64,000 bases of DNA, taken from the NCBI GenBank assembly GCA_905182985.1, contig CAJJDN010000038.1:390258-454257 (forward strand). The letters run 5' to 3'. Origin of the DNA: Paramecium sonneborni (Eukaryota > Ciliophora > Oligohymenophorea > Peniculida > Parameciidae). A program made the translations under genes and the position numbers. The notes beneath the pieces were generated by a model, which saw only the letters and a list, made by a program, of their open reading frames with translations, was not told where the DNA came from and did no database searches. Shown piece by piece: positions 50,014 through 62,599 of this stretch (position 1 is the first letter of the stretch; every line of letters starts with the position of its first letter).

Positions 50014-52047
50014 ATGTAATGCTAATATATTTCAACTCCTTCAAATTGTTCTATTGGCGGGGCTTTCAAAAGAAGTAAAAACTTAAAAACTCAATCACCT
50101 CATTCTTCAAAAAATAAGGAGAGCTTTGCCAATTTACCTTAAGGTGAAACTGATAAAAATAGATGTAAAGAAATTGGAATTGAAGTAGCAAAATTTTTAT
50201 AATAAATCAATAAAAATGAAAGCAACTTTCCTTCAATGTATTCCTCTATTGTTGGAATTGATAACAAAATTTATGATGATAGTTAAGTAGAATCATAATT
50301 CAAATTATAGTAATAGAATTAATCCTTGTAAAAATAATAGGATATTAAACAATAAGAAATTGAACAATGGAAATTAAAATATGAATTAACAGCTAAGTAA
50401 TTAAATGAGATGAGAAGTAAATATGAAGAAGATATAAATATATTAAGTTAGGAAATTCAAGCAGTTAATAATCGAATTACGTCATGTGAATAATAAAGAA
50501 ACTATAGTTTTTTTGAGTAGAAACCTACAGGTGATAATTTGACTAATTTGAGTATTTAGACATTTTAAAGATCATTAAATGAGAATGAAGATTAGATTGA
50601 ATAAAATAAACTATTAGATGAAATTTCAGAAAAAAATTCGATCATCAAAAATTTGACTTTTGCATTAGAAAAAACAAAAATGGAAGTCTCTGAAGCTTAA
50701 ATTAGATCTAATGGAGAAATAGAACAATTAAAAAATAAAATTAGTTAGATTTAGTTAGAAAATCAAAGTTAAATTTAATAATAAAAGATGAAAATGGAGT
50801 TTTATTAAGATTCACAAATTTCAAATATCAAAATAGCCTATAATAATTAGATAGAAATTTTAAAAGAAGAAATCACTTAATTAAAATGTTTGATTGAAAT
50901 TAAAAATCAATAGATATAGACTATAAATACTGAAAATGAAAGATTAAGAAACTTAATTGATCAAAATAATATTTTACTTAAATAAGAAAATGATACTTTG
51001 AAGCTGCAACAAATAAAAAAAGATTAATAACATTTGGAAGATGTCAATTAAATCAAGAATGATAATTATTCTATATAAAAAAATGAGATAGATTTGATTA
51101 AATAAAATTCCTAACAATAAATATCTATTTTAGAGAGTGAAATAAAAAATTTAAAGGAATTTCTATCAACTAATAATTCTGAATAATAGTAATTAATATT
51201 GGATAGATTAATATAGGGAGAATAATACGAATTAGAAAATTAAAAATTGAAAAACATAATTGAAGATCAAAAATAAAGTTTTTTATGCTAAAAATAAAAA
51301 TTAGAAAAGGAATAAATGAAGTAAATCTAAGAAATTTAATTTAAATGCCAAATTTTACTTGAAGAGACAAATTAGAAGATGGATTAAATAAACAGTGAGA
51401 ATTTATTTTTAAAAAATTAAATTATACAAAAAGATAATGAGATTAATACTTTTGAGAATATATACAATAAGTTAAATAATTATGAAGAAAATCTCTTAAA
51501 ATTAGAGGAAGAAAATTCTCATATTTTGCTTCATTATGAATAATAAGATAGATAAAAATACAAAGAAAAGGAATAATAAATATATTAATTATAAAGAAAT
51601 TTTGAAAGTTAATTGAAATAATATGATTTTTAGTTACAAAATCTAATTAATGAAAAATTACAATATATGCAAATCTTAGAGATAAAAAATTAGGAATGTA
51701 TTGATTTAACTTTGGAAGTGAAAAACTTACAATTGTAGCAATAGAATATAAGAATTGATAATGAATTATTATACAGTAAACTAATATCATTATGTAACAC
51801 ATACGAGTCTAATAGAATATTGAATGATCCATCCAATAATTCAATATAATTTAAAAGAATGTCAGAATAGATAACTTTATTGCAGAATGAATTAATGATT
51901 AAGAACAAAGAATTAACTAATATCATAGATAAGTATTAATAAATAGAGTAGATGGTATGCAAAGGTCAGATAAAACAAAATGATTAAAATTTAAATGATT
52001 TAATAAGAAAATAAAAAAGATAAAGTAGTCAAGTATTGAACTTATGA
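50014..52047 (+). CDS. Coiled-coil protein
   Basis: 677 codons free of TGA from ATG 50014 (MQCQYISTPSNCSIGGAFKR) to TGA 52045. After about 110 polar residues it is coil throughout: TAKQLNEMRSKYEEDINILS, EISEKNSIIKNLTFALEKTK, LLDEISEKN, ENIYNKLNNYEENLLKLEEE. It is extremely rich in TAA/TAG-encoded glutamine. Probably a structural or cytoskeletal protein; no family assigned. No intron is required. Confidence 0.7.
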
Positions 52048-52105
52048 TTAATTACTTAGATAAAATATTTTTATTAATTATTAATGATTTAAAAATGAAT
52101 AAGAT

Positions 52106-52880
52106 TCATTAAATGAAAATTGAATTGATATCATTGAATTAAATTGATTTCTATTAATTCTTGCTGAGAACCATAAACTTGAAAGCCTGAATTAATTATA
52201 TTTCAATACTTTGATTATGTTGTAATGGTTATTATTACATTTTGTGAATTTCTAGATTACTTTTTTATTGACCTTATTCAACCTTTTCTGGAATAATAAT
52301 TGGTTATCCTCCTCTACGATAAGTTGGTTTTAATCCTTGAACTTCAAATACAATGGCTAAATTTTGTTATTCCAAAAGCTTTAGTTTACTATCATTCATA
52401 TATCGATGTGATCGATTTTCTATATGAGGAAATAGAAAATACATGAGGATTGTAAAATAAGAACAAAATCTCTAACAATTGTGTAGAAATAATATTCAAT
52501 TAAATTCCAAATAATAGAAGTAATGATAAGAGCAACAAATATGTCAAGTACACAGTACTGTTTTCTTGCTTCTTTTTAATCCTAAATATTAGAGTTATTA
52601 CATCTTTAAAAATGAGTGTACAATTAATAATTGGAACAATTAGTCTGTCAATGATATTGAAACAAATGCTTAAGACTTTCAATTTTCTATATATAAAGAT
52701 GGGTTTTTTGTTTTGTTATTTTAATGCTCGCATATTAATGTAAAGGGCAATTGAAGATTGAAATACAATGATGATAATATCCATGATGGATATAATGAGA
52801 GAGAGGGAAGATTATTTTTAAAACAGGAAGGCACATGCTAGAGTTCCTAGAAATAATAAAGATAGTAGGTTAAACCCCAT
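52106..52880 (-). CDS. Four-transmembrane protein, unknown family
   Basis: From ATG 52880 (MGFNLLSLLFLGTLACAFLF), with hydrophobic spans at about residues 3-20, 30-52 (LIISIMDIIIIVFQSSIALY), 75-100 (LSICFNIIDRLIVPIINC) and 120-140 (VLDIFVALIITSIIWNLI). A cytosolic tail contains GLKPTYRRGGQPIIIPEKVE. A 20-nt intron (GTAATA...TTTAG) and a 23-nt intron before NRSHRYMND restore the frame. An upstream ATG (MQQKCCCLPTQKAF) exists in another frame and could be a first exon. It faces the coiled-coil gene tail-to-tail, 58 bp apart. Confidence 0.6.
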
Positions 52881-53028
52881 ATGATTCTACTAATATCTAG
52901 ATAGATAATAAAAAGAAATGCTTTTTGAGTAGGTAAACAACAACATTTTTGTTGCATAAATGTTTTTACAAATATTATAATAATAATAATATCTAATGCT
53001 TTGATATATTTTATTTTTTAGGAATAGA

Positions 53029-54253
53029 TCATGCTCCTTTGAGTTATGATTTGACATAGTCTTGGAATCTTGGTTGGTTGAGCAAATCTAAAGCTTAATT
53101 GGCAGCATTAATTTCCTTATTGTATTCAGCAACGGTGGCATTATAAACATCGGTGGCAAAGGCATAATCATCGTTTTCAGCTTATAATTATCCATTAAGG
53201 GTAGCCAAATCAGCATCAAGTTCATCAATTAATTCAAGAGTTTATTCTTATTTGGCTATAAATAGTTAGAATGGAAATAGATACTTGTATTAGCTTCGAT
53301 TTCAGCATTCTTAACAACAACAGCTCTTTAGAATTCAGCATGTTCTTAGTTCAATTAGATAACTTAAGCATTGAATTCGGCAACTTAATCAGCTTCATCA
53401 GCAGTAATTTAATTGAGTGAATCAACTAATTCATTTCTCAAGTTATTGAAAGCAACAACAATCTATTTGATTATATGATTATAATCATTACATCTCTAAG
53501 AGCACCTTAGTCAGCAAAGTTGGAGTCAACTGTGATTTCTAATAAAACTTTAACAAAGATTTGGAATTAGTTGTGCTTTTTCAAAGAGTTTTAGATTTTA
53601 GCCAAATTCTTTTAGACCTTCTTGATTTAAGCAAGAGATGGTTCTGTTATTGTGCTCAACAATTATAAGCATTCATCAATAGCAGAGATAGCATCATTAT
53701 GTTCAACAACTTAAGCTTCAAATGTTTCATGATCATTGGCTCTTTAGACTGTAGCTTATTCAAGTGTTCTTCTGTTATTAGCAATGTTTTCTTATAATTA
53801 TTCAAGTTAGGCAGCAAATCTTTCTCCTTATGGGATGAGGACATTATCAAAGAAATCGTGGGCATTGAACAATTCTAATAAAATATTAAAACATATACAA
53901 AGTACCTCTTTCTTTATCTTAGATTTCTTATTCAAGTCTGGCAACTTCTCTGTTATGAACATCTGTTCTTCTGTTGAATTCATGATGAACTCCGGCTAAT
54001 TCCTCTTCCAATTCACCAATCTATTAACATAATAACTCATTATATATACGAGTTTCTCAATCTCAGAATTGAGTTCAGATAAGATACCACCTGTTGTCAA
54101 ATGGAGTTCAGCAAAGTTCAAGATGAATTTACCCCAACCAGATTAATGAATCTAAGCAAAAGCTTTTTAGTCTTTGCTTGTCCAAATTGAGGATTAGACA
54201 TTAATGGCTGTTGAGGCTAACACTAACAATGCACACACGGCAACTTTGAACAT
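53029..54253 (-). CDS. Trichocyst matrix protein (TMP)
   Basis: A secretory protein of the crystalline trichocyst core, which expands on exocytosis. Signal peptide [21 protein letters not shown]. The mature part starts near SIWTSKDQKAFAQIHQSG. Four-helix TMP patterns follow: [70 protein letters not shown]. It ends [18 protein letters not shown]. Coding DNA is richer in C and G than its neighbours (GCC, GGC, ACC codons), as in other TMP genes. Introns of about 25 nt occur near 54045, 53895, 53480 and 53270. A TCGTTTTT element lies 53 bp upstream of the start. Confidence 0.85.
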
Positions 54254-54306
54254 TTATTGTTATTAATAATGAATTCCTTCTAAGCATTATTTTGCTAAAA
54301 AAAGGC

Positions 54307-54314
54307 AAAAACGA
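54307..54314 (-). promoter_or_regulatory. TCGTTTTT element upstream of TMP gene
   Basis: On the minus strand, TTCGTTTTTGCC precedes the TMP start by 53 bp. It resembles the CCGTTTTT at 59931 and 63562, which also lie upstream of TMP genes. A shared activator site or transcription-start element is inferred. Confidence 0.35.
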
Positions 54315-54443
54315 ATTTTTCTTTTTATATATTAATTAATATGTATTTCATACACTTTTTTTATTTTCTTATATTTCACTACTTAAACAATCTACAAATA
54401 TACACAAATATTATATATAATCATGTCTATTCATTCATAATAG

Positions 54444-55518
54444 TCACAATTATCGTATTTTCTCTATTACTTTTTCATATCCATCTTTATCAATACATTA
54501 AATTCTCTATATTCTATTCTGATTACTCTATTCTTCAAACTATTAAACTTATTATCTAATTATATTTACATATCCACTTAGACTATTACCATTTCCACTA
54601 ACATAAATACCAATCCCATTTATTATCCCATCTATGAATTCACCTTCATAATAACTTTGATCATTCCATATAAATATTCCCTTTCCATTCATCTTATTCT
54701 TATCCATCTCTCCTTCATATCTATAAATCATATATTTCATTATTTACTTGCATCCATCTTTATAATATATAATCCCTCTTCCACTTTTCTATCCATCCTT
54801 AAATTATCCATAGTATCTTACACCATCCCTTCTCATCTCTTAACCTTCTCCATTCAGTACATTATTCATCCATAAACCTTTCATCATTTTAATCTATTTA
54901 CCTTTTACCACTTTACTCTTACTTTAAAATACTCCAAAACCATTTGCCTTCCCTAATTTAAAATCACATTCAAAACTATTCAATCAATTATCTCTTTACA
55001 TATCTCCATTCTAGTAAATCATCCTACTAAATCCATTTAACTCGTTATTCACCCAAATTCTATTTTTATAATTTATAAACTTTTACCCATCAAGTATATT
55101 TCCTATTTCAAACCATACCAGTATTCCTGTACCACTTTTTTACTCATTCTCCATTACTCCAAAATAACAACTTCCATCATCGAAATTTCGAATCTCATAT
55201 TTTTCATTTATTTCATAAACAGGACCCAAGTCCTGATACAATTATCTTATTTTTTTCGATTACATTTTCTTTAAGACCTCTTAATACCTTATATCGACTT
55301 ATGGACTATTTGCAAGTGATTAAGAAATTTCATCATTCGCTTAATAAGTATTAAATAAGATGAAATACTGTCATTTGAGAGGTTATTAGACATTTTGTTG
55401 ATTTGAGTAAACAATTCTTGATTTTGCATAGAATTAGATTGGTCAATTTTGAAGAATTAAATATTGAAAATTCATCCAATTAGGAATTATTCAAATATTA
55501 AGAACTTTCAGTTTCCAT
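54444..55518 (-). CDS. MORN-repeat protein
   Basis: About 340 residues from ATG 55518 (METESSQYLNNSQLDEFSIF). Repeats of the MORN type (YxGxxxxGxxxGxGxxxx) occupy residues 120-310: FDDGSCYFGVMENEQKSGTG, GLWMNNVLNGEGQEMRRDG, RYYGQFKDGQKSGRGII, YRYEGEMDKNKMNGKGIF, YYEGEFIDGIINGIGIYV. MORN proteins bind membranes or act as cytoskeletal scaffolds. The first 100 residues need one or two introns whose borders I did not fix. After the last repeat the frame runs on through reassigned codons to TGA 54444 (IEKIRQL). Confidence 0.75.
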
Positions 55519-55648
55519 TAATTTAATATCGACAGGAAATGTCACACATAATTATTTGTTGTACATTCTATACATATTTACTTAAAGAAGATAAATTGAC
55601 AATATGATAAATTAATAATTTTGAACTAATTTAAATAATTATTTTATA

Positions 55649-56582
55649 TCATTTCCTTTTCCAAATTTAAGGGAACCAATTGTTATTTTCTTACAAAAGA
55701 CTATTAACTCCATTCAATTTCAAATTTAATTTATCCATCTCACTCTTACATTCATTTACAATAGTCCACATCACAGCATCCTTTTCTAATTTTACTTTAG
55801 TAGTTACCTTTCTATTTTTAATTGCTTTACTCTACTATCTATTTAAATTAATGAAATTTTGTTTCAACAAAATCTCGACTTTATGTTTCAACGCCTAATT
55901 TATTAGGAAATTCATTACTTAATCGTATCTAATCATGCATTCTTTTTTCAATTGATTTCACATCAATATCGAATAAATTTTTTCTTAAATTCTCTTTTAA
56001 ATCCTTCCTTAATTATATTAATATAAATTTTAGATTACTATTAATCCAAGAGCATATCTATTAATGAATCATGAGATTGGGTTTTCTGATTCACCTCCTC
56101 TTTTAAATTTTTGATTTTATTTTTCAGATTTTTAATTTAATCTTCAAAGAGAAATTAATCATTAAAATCAGTAAATGAACTATTTTTTGATAATACTAGT
56201 GTTTATTTAATGGTACTCTCCTAACTTCCAATTATAAACTATTTTGACTTCAATTAATATAATTCATTCTATATATGGAGAAGTTGATTTTGAAACTAGA
56301 AATTATATATTGAATAATGAACGTCAAACAAATGCCTTTGAATCAAATGGTCAACAATTTATTAAATTTATTTTGACAATTCTTCCATTAAAGCACTCTT
56401 TGAAAATTCCTTTTCTAGTATTTCTTAAGTAAAATCGCGCTATTCTTCATTCATTGAAATAGAGGATCTTTATCGATGATAAGACTTTGATTTTTTCATG
56501 TACTAATATTTTGAATAGTGAAATTTACATTGTCTACTAATTTTTCAACATTGTTTTGTAGTTCTTATTCATTTACACTCAT
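55649..56582 (-). CDS. Coiled-coil hypothetical protein
   Basis: The start is ATG 56582 (MSVNEQELQNNVEKLVDN). A 26-nt intron then gives YMKKSKSYHRQRSSISMNEE. Helical and coil sections follow: LEKEFSKSALMEELSKQIQQ, EDQIKNLKNKIKNLKEEVNQ, VMWTIVNECKSEMDKLNLKL. A second intron near 56010 is needed to continue to NNWFPQIWKRK and TGA 55649. No family recognised. Its start is 75 bp from the divergent GSK3 start, so the two share a promoter region. Confidence 0.6.
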
Positions 56583-56657
56583 TAATATTTATATATAATA
56601 TAAAAGACATCTTAGATAAACATAATTTATAAAAAATTTCATAATTTAATCAGTTGG

Positions 56658-57902
56658 ATGGCTCGCTACGCTAAAAAACCAATTAATAAATTTACACAAC
56701 CAACAGATGCTAATAGAAGAGTATAAACAGAAGCAGCTGATATAGATGATATAGATCTCTAATAAGCAATATTAAAATTCAAAAATTTATAAGAGAAACA
56801 AAAAACTCCATTAAAAAATTAAAGAACTAAAAGTAAATCACCAGCTCCATAATAAGGCAATTAACCTATAGATTATTCATAATTTACATTTACAAGCTTA
56901 AAAGTGATTGGACAAGGATCTTTTGGAATAGTTTACAAAGCAAAAGTAAATGAAACAGGAGAAATAGTTGCAGTCAAAAAAGTGATCTAAGATAAGAGAT
57001 ATAAAAATAGAGAAATTCAAATTCTTCAAGAATTGGACCATCCAAATATTGTTGAAACAAAACATGCATATTTTACATATGGAGATTCTCCTGATGAATA
57101 ATATCTGAATGTTATTATGGATTATTAGCCTGAAACTCTTCATTCATATAATGCCTAATTTTTAAAATAACAATAATTATTACCAGAAATATAAGCTAAA
57201 TTATACTCATATTAGTTATTACGTGGCATAGCCTATGTCCATACAAGAGGTATTTGTCATAGAGATATTAAACCTCATAATGTTTTGATTAATCCGGATT
57301 CAAACGTACTAAAAATCTGTGATTTTGGAAGCGCTAAAAAGTTATCACCATAAGAACCTAATATTGCTTATATTTGTTCAAGATGTTACAGAGCACCTGA
57401 ATTATTATTTGGGGCAACTAATTATACAACTTAAGTTGATATGTGGTCAATTGGTTGTATCATAGGGGAAATGTTTAATGGGTTACCTTTATTTTTAGGA
57501 GCATCAGCAGTAGATTAATTAGTTGAAATTATAAAAATACTTGGATCTCCTAATAAGGAGGAAGTTCTATCAATGAATGAATTGTATGATATCAAACAAT
57601 ATAAAATTGTTTAAATTAGAAAAAAAGACTGGAAAAAAGTATTTCAAACAGTAGTCGATCCTGCTGCTATTGATTTAATTAGTAAAATACTTTCTTACTG
57701 CCCAAAAACTAGATTGACTGCATTACAAGCATTAACACATTCATATTTTGATGATCTTAGGGATGAATCCACTTTCAAAATGTATCAATCCAAAATTTAA
57801 ATTCCTGATTTATTTGATTTCACAAAAGAAGAACTTTCAAATAATCAATCACTGGCTAATAAATTAATACCTAAATGGTATTAAAAAAGAAATAAATGTT
57901 GA
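56658..57902 (+). CDS. GSK3: Glycogen synthase kinase 3 (GSK3) homologue
   Basis: 414 residues, no intron. A 75-residue basic N-terminus ([20 protein letters not shown]) precedes the kinase domain: [115 protein letters not shown]. The PNxxYICSR activation loop with its regulatory tyrosine is typical of GSK3/shaggy. The following tyrosine of SRYYRAPE is cysteine here. The alpha-[14 protein letters not shown] is intact. Relatives act in ciliary and developmental signalling. Confidence 0.92.
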
Positions 57903-57989
57903 TTATTTTTTTAAATTATATTAAAAAATAATCTTCATACTCTTATTTATTCAAATCATTTGAGATAAAATTTTATAAATTATATAATT

Positions 57990-59776
57990 TCAAATTTGAG
58001 AAATATTTTTCATTTTTGGTAAATGTGTTGTCTCTGAATTCCCTCTTCTTTCTCTTGTTCTTTTAACCACAATTCCAACTGTTGACAAAATATCTCTATT
58101 ATATATTTAAAAAGCATTACTTTACTTTAGCCTTACTTCCTTTCAGTTTTGTAGTATTACCCTAAGTAGAGGGTACTTCTTTTCCCCAAGATGTATTTTT
58201 ATATAATGATATATTATATTGATCAGTAGGAGATTTTATCATTTGTATATCTTTGTTATTATTATTATTTTGTTTAATAATAGGTATTGGATGTTATTCC
58301 TTATCTTCAAAAATAACTTAGGCCACCTATTCATAAATTTACATCGAGTTTATCCTAAAGAGAGATATAGGTAAATAGTTATTACTTTATATTCCCATCA
58401 CTTGTAACACTTGGTTAACTTAATCTACGAATTCTATTGAGAATTTATTTTTTATCATGATCATTAGTAAAATCTTTAATTTAAGCATCTTCTGCTTTAA
58501 CTTATTATATTGATGATTAATTATGAGAAGCATTAATTTGTTATGTCAAAGATAGATATTCATTTCTAACCATTCTTAAAGCAGGATCATTCATTTTATC
58601 TAAATTAATTGGCTAATCCTTTGGTCCTTCTCTAACTCTTCCTTCTTAAATTATAAGAACTCCTTATTGTAAATGCATATTTTCATTAACAAGTGGAGCT
58701 AGAGATTAAAATTTAACTTGATCTTTAGGATCTCTGTCTTTTTCATCTTCTTATTTCTTTTTAACTTAAGAACCTGAATTTTAAATAAAAGTTTTTCTTT
58801 TATTAAACATATTTATTTTAGTTTAACCATCTTCAAATTTGGATCTCTCAATTATTAATTTTAATACCCTAATGTTGCAGTAGTTGGTGGAAACTTATGG
58901 CCTTTTAAAGTTATAACAGAAATTAGTTTCCCATCATAATCATAAGTATACATCTTTGATTTTTTATCTTTGGATATCAGATCATATTTCAATTATTGTT
59001 CTTCCATTTCTTTTTACTTCCTTTTTCTTTCTTATTCTTTCAATTCTTATTTAATTTTATAATCTCTTTCCTTTTAAGCCCTTAATAACTCCTCTGTCAA
59101 ACTTATATCTAAAGGATCATTGAGATCAACAATTCCAGGTAATTTTTCTTTATCTCTTACATTTTTTTAATTATTCAATTATGCTTAATCCTAATATATA
59201 GGAATAATTTTAGAATACTTAAATCAAGACTCTAGATCTCATAAAAGTTTAGGCTGTTAAAGATTAGCGATTAGAATTTGTACTTTATTATTCTACTTCT
59301 AATATCCTTCCAGGTATTAGACTAACTTTTTATACCAACCATTACTCCTGTTGAAATCTAACCTATCAATTAGAAACTTTGAATACAGGTTCTTCATCTT
59401 CCTCTAATCCTCCAGTTAAATTATCATACGTTGGATCTTCATGTTATCGAAAGTATTATTGAATAGGATGTGTCATTCTATCTATTGATGATTAGTAACC
59501 AATTATTGGTAACATTTTAATTTGTTCATTTTCATTGATTTTTTTTGAGACTATGGCAATCAACTTTTTAATAAAATCTCGAATAAAAAGCTCACCTTCA
59601 ACTTAGTTAGATTATGATTGAATTGGATCAAAGGGTAAGTAAAATGAATGAAAATTGAGTTTGTCCATATCAACTTCAACCAACTCACTATCAGACTGAG
59701 TATTCAATTTCTCAGTAGGATAGGAACGAATTGATGATAATTCCCCATATGAACTTCTTTATAATTAACTTTTCAT
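57990..59776 (-). CDS. Hypothetical charged protein
   Basis: About 560 residues from ATG 59776 (MKSQLQRSSYGELSSIRSYP) to TGA 57990. Notable segments: LFIRDFIKKLIAIVSKKIN; DNLTGGLEEDEEPVFKVSN; KLPGIVDLNDPLDISLTEEL; a highly charged helix RAQKERDYKIKQELKEQERK; and MYTYDYDGKLISVITLKGHK. The end is KRTRERRGNSETTHLPKMKN. The DYDGKxI...KG motif recalls ciliary proteins, but I cannot name it. Introns are needed near 59370, 59200, 58850, 58380 and 58110. It converges on GSK3, the stops being 87 bp apart. Confidence 0.6.
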
Positions 59777-59930
59777 ATAAATATTTTAACAGATTAATTC
59801 ATTGAATACGTTTTTAGTTTGATATGTTAGTGTAAAATTATGTATGTTTTATAGGATGAGTGTGTATAAATCTATGTTAATTAAATAATAATTAGTGATA
59901 TTTGCAATTTTAAAACGAAGAATTTTTATT

Positions 59931-59938
59931 CCGTTTTT
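59931..59938 (+). promoter_or_regulatory. CCGTTTTT element upstream of TMP gene
   Basis: TTCCGTTTTTGG ends 18 bp before the TMP start at 59957. The TMP gene at 63589 has CCGTTTTT at nearly the same distance (19 bp). See 54307 for a related site. A common trichocyst-gene control site is inferred. Confidence 0.4.
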
Positions 59939-59956
59939 GGTATTAATAAATTAATT

Positions 59957-61091
59957 ATGAGAACTCTTGTTGCCCTTTGCTTAGTGGCTGCCGTCTTCGC
60001 TATTGATACAAACAAATTTGCTGTACTCCTCCAAGCTGGTACTAAAGGAAATGATGCTGTTGAATCAGTTTACAACCTCTTGAGAGATTTGAAGACAGAA
60101 AATGTTAATGTCTAAGCTGCTGCCGACAGAAAGAATAACACTGACGAAGGTATTGTTTAAATTTAGAGTTAGAAATCTTTACTTAAGTCATTGGTGACTT
60201 GACAAATGTTGCCTCCCTCAACAAATAACAATGGGAAGCATTAGGTGCTGTTCGTACTGATGTTGAAGCCCAAATTAGAGTATTATATTTTTATATAAAT
60301 TTTAGGATGGATATTCATGGTTAGCATGGGCTGAAGCAAGACTTGCTGAAATCGAAAGAAGAAATGCTTAACTCTAAGATTAAAGATGTTGGGCTAATGG
60401 ACTCTTTGTTAGATCCTTAGCAGATCATGCTGATGCAGTTGCAGTTGTCTAACTCTTGCAACAAGATGTAGCTGGATGGCTCACAAACAATGCTGGTGTT
60501 GAATTAGTTCAAAAGGCTGAAACCATCGCCGACAAATTGTCAGCATACAGTCACCTCTTCTAATAAGATGCCCTCTAAAAATTCTAATCCCTTGCTGAAG
60601 TCAAGAGAGATGGTACAACTGGAGAATAAGTTCTTTCCATCTTGGGAGATTTACAAGCTGAATTAGAATCAACACTTGCTACACTCTAAGAATAAGAAAT
60701 CCATGCTGCCTTTGCTCTTGCCAAATACGTTTCTGATACTAATGCTGAAGTTGCTTGGTTGAACTCTGAACATGAAAGAAGAACAGGACTTGTTGAAAAA
60801 TTAGAAACTGTATGCATTCATAAATTAATTTTCATTAGTAACTCCCTGCAGTTCTTGCTTAATAAGCCAAAGCACTTAAATTATGGAAAGATTCATTGAA
60901 TGCAGTTGCTGGTGCCACCGCTGATTTAGAAGAAAAAAGAGAATTCTATGCTTCTGAAACTGCTAGAAGATAAGGTATCTAAATTCTTTTTATATATTCT
61001 AGAGGAAAACGCCATCATCGATGTTGTCATCTAATTATTCAAGGATCAAGTTAGAGCCTTAGCCTCATAAACATCCCTTGGTAGAAAATGA
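59957..61091 (+). CDS. Trichocyst matrix protein (TMP)
   Basis: Signal peptide MRTLVALCLVAAVFA, then IDTNKFAVLLQAGTKGNDAV. Helical repeats typical of TMPs include VYNLLRDLKTENVNVQAAAD, RAD-type segments NGLFVRSLADHADAVAVVQL, ATLQEQEIHAAFALAKYVSD and ATADLEEKREFYASETARRQ. It ends FKDQVRALASQTSLGRK. The heavy use of GCT, GCC, GAC and CTC codons is unlike the surrounding genes and fits high expression. Introns: 23 nt after the ADRKNNTDE segment, 26 nt (near 60279), 29 nt (near 60810) and 28 nt (near 60974). The precursor would be cleaved in the secretory pathway and crystallise in trichocysts. Confidence 0.88.
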
Positions 61092-61468
61092 TTAGATTAT
61101 TAAATATTCAATTTAAAAATATCCACCAAGTTAAACAATTCATCATCTTATTAACTTCAAATAAATCATAGCCAATTCAATACTCTTATTTCATTTATCA
61201 ATCTAATTATTATCTATTTATTAAACACACCAAACTTCCGAATCTTAATTTTAAAATGAAACACATTTTTAAAATATCTTAACAGATATGAAAATACAAT
61301 TAAAAAACACAATATTATATAGAATGCTTTTAAATTATTTATTTTTTAATATTGTCTAAGAATGATTTTATTATAAAATTTATTTAATAGAGAATTATTT
61401 GCGCATTATTTAATTATATATAAATAAGTTTACCTTATTAAAAATTTATTAATCAATAAATAAAAATT
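61092..61468. other. Intergenic region downstream of TMP gene
   Basis: 377 bp, AT-rich, with no ORF, RNA gene or repeat that I can support. It separates two plus-strand genes and should hold the promoter of the next one. Confidence 0.5.
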
Positions 61469-62161
61469 ATGTTAAATTCAAGTATCTATAGTGCTGAAAA
61501 AAGTTCAACCTTAAAGACAAAAGGAAATTAAGCTCATTAACTTTCAACAGCAATAAGTAAATTCGGAGATTCAAGTTTGAAATCAAAAAATTAAGAATAA
61601 AAAAACATATCTCCTGTTAAATTAAGATTATTTAGAGACTCTCCAAAAACTTATAAAGGACTTGAAGGTTGTATTGTAGGTTAATATAAGTAAGTATATA
61701 CATAAATTTAAGTCCTTTAACTCCAACTCATGTTGTATTTTCCAACGATAAAATTTCATCTCCAATTAAATCAGCTAGAACATTTAAAGATTCAACAGAA
61801 TCAGCAAAGGTCAAGTTAAATCAATTTTAAGATTGGAACTCTAAATTAGACATTCAATTATAAATATAAAATAATTAGATTTTAAAATTGAATCATCAAC
61901 TTGTTCAATAAAGTTATCAACCTTATCAACATAAAAGCTAAAAATTAAATTTATTTTCATAAAGCAATCCCTCAAATTTCTAAAAGTTTGGTAGATAAAG
62001 TGACATTTCATCACTTTCATCAAGATTGAACTCTATTCCAACATAATAGATTGTTACATATTAAATAGGGTATATATAAGCAAGATTATCATAGACATCA
62101 AAGTGAATTAAATGCATTACAGTCATCATTAAGTAGAATAATGAAAACGAGTAGAATCTGA
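61469..62161 (+). CDS. Hypothetical Ser/Gln/Lys-rich protein
   Basis: About 210 residues, MLNSSIYSAEKSSTLKTKGN. It is largely disordered, with KLRLFRDSPKTYKGLEGCIV and KISSPIKSARTFKDSTES (SP/TP-like phosphosites), then a Gln-rich helix DWNSKLDIQLQIQNNQILKL. Introns of 23 nt (near 61690) and 28 nt (near 62050) give the final QDYHRHQSELNALQSSLSRI. No family recognised. Confidence 0.55.
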
Positions 62162-62225
62162 AAATTAGTGATAATATGAATATTAAAAGTATAATAATTA
62201 TTTATAATATTAATATTTAAAATAA

Positions 62226-62584
62226 ATGCACAAAATTAAAATTTCCATTAACAAGGATATATATTTTTGTTAAAGACCGTTGAATCGATTCGAAGACTTG
62301 ATGCAAGAATTCCAGTCTATAAATACTACTTATATAAATAAAGAGAATTTAAATTTCTAGTATTATGTTTTTACTATATTATTAGTTTTATAGATGAAGA
62401 AGGAGATAAGGTAGCTATTTAAAACGATTACGATTTGGTGGATTTTAAAAAATAGAATCCGAAATTTTTAAAAATTAAAGTAGAATATAGAGATAAATTA
62501 AATTTGACTGAAAGAGTCTATAATAGAGAAATAACAAAAGATGCTATGAAATAAAAAATTATGTAGCTTTTACAATAATATTGA
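62226..62584 (+). CDS. PB1-domain-like small protein
   Basis: Starts MHKIKISINK. The middle reads TVESIRRLDARIPVYKYYLY, and the later part FIDEEGDKVAIQNDYDLVDF resembles the acidic OPCA loop of PB1 interaction domains (DEEGD...NDxDL). It ends AMKQKIMQLLQQY. The join between INK and TVES needs removal of 20 nt that begin GA instead of GT (or a one-base change). A second frame change near 62360 is also unclear. The gene may be slightly damaged or carry a sequence error. Confidence 0.5.
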
Positions 62585-62599
62585 AATTTTTATTAATAC

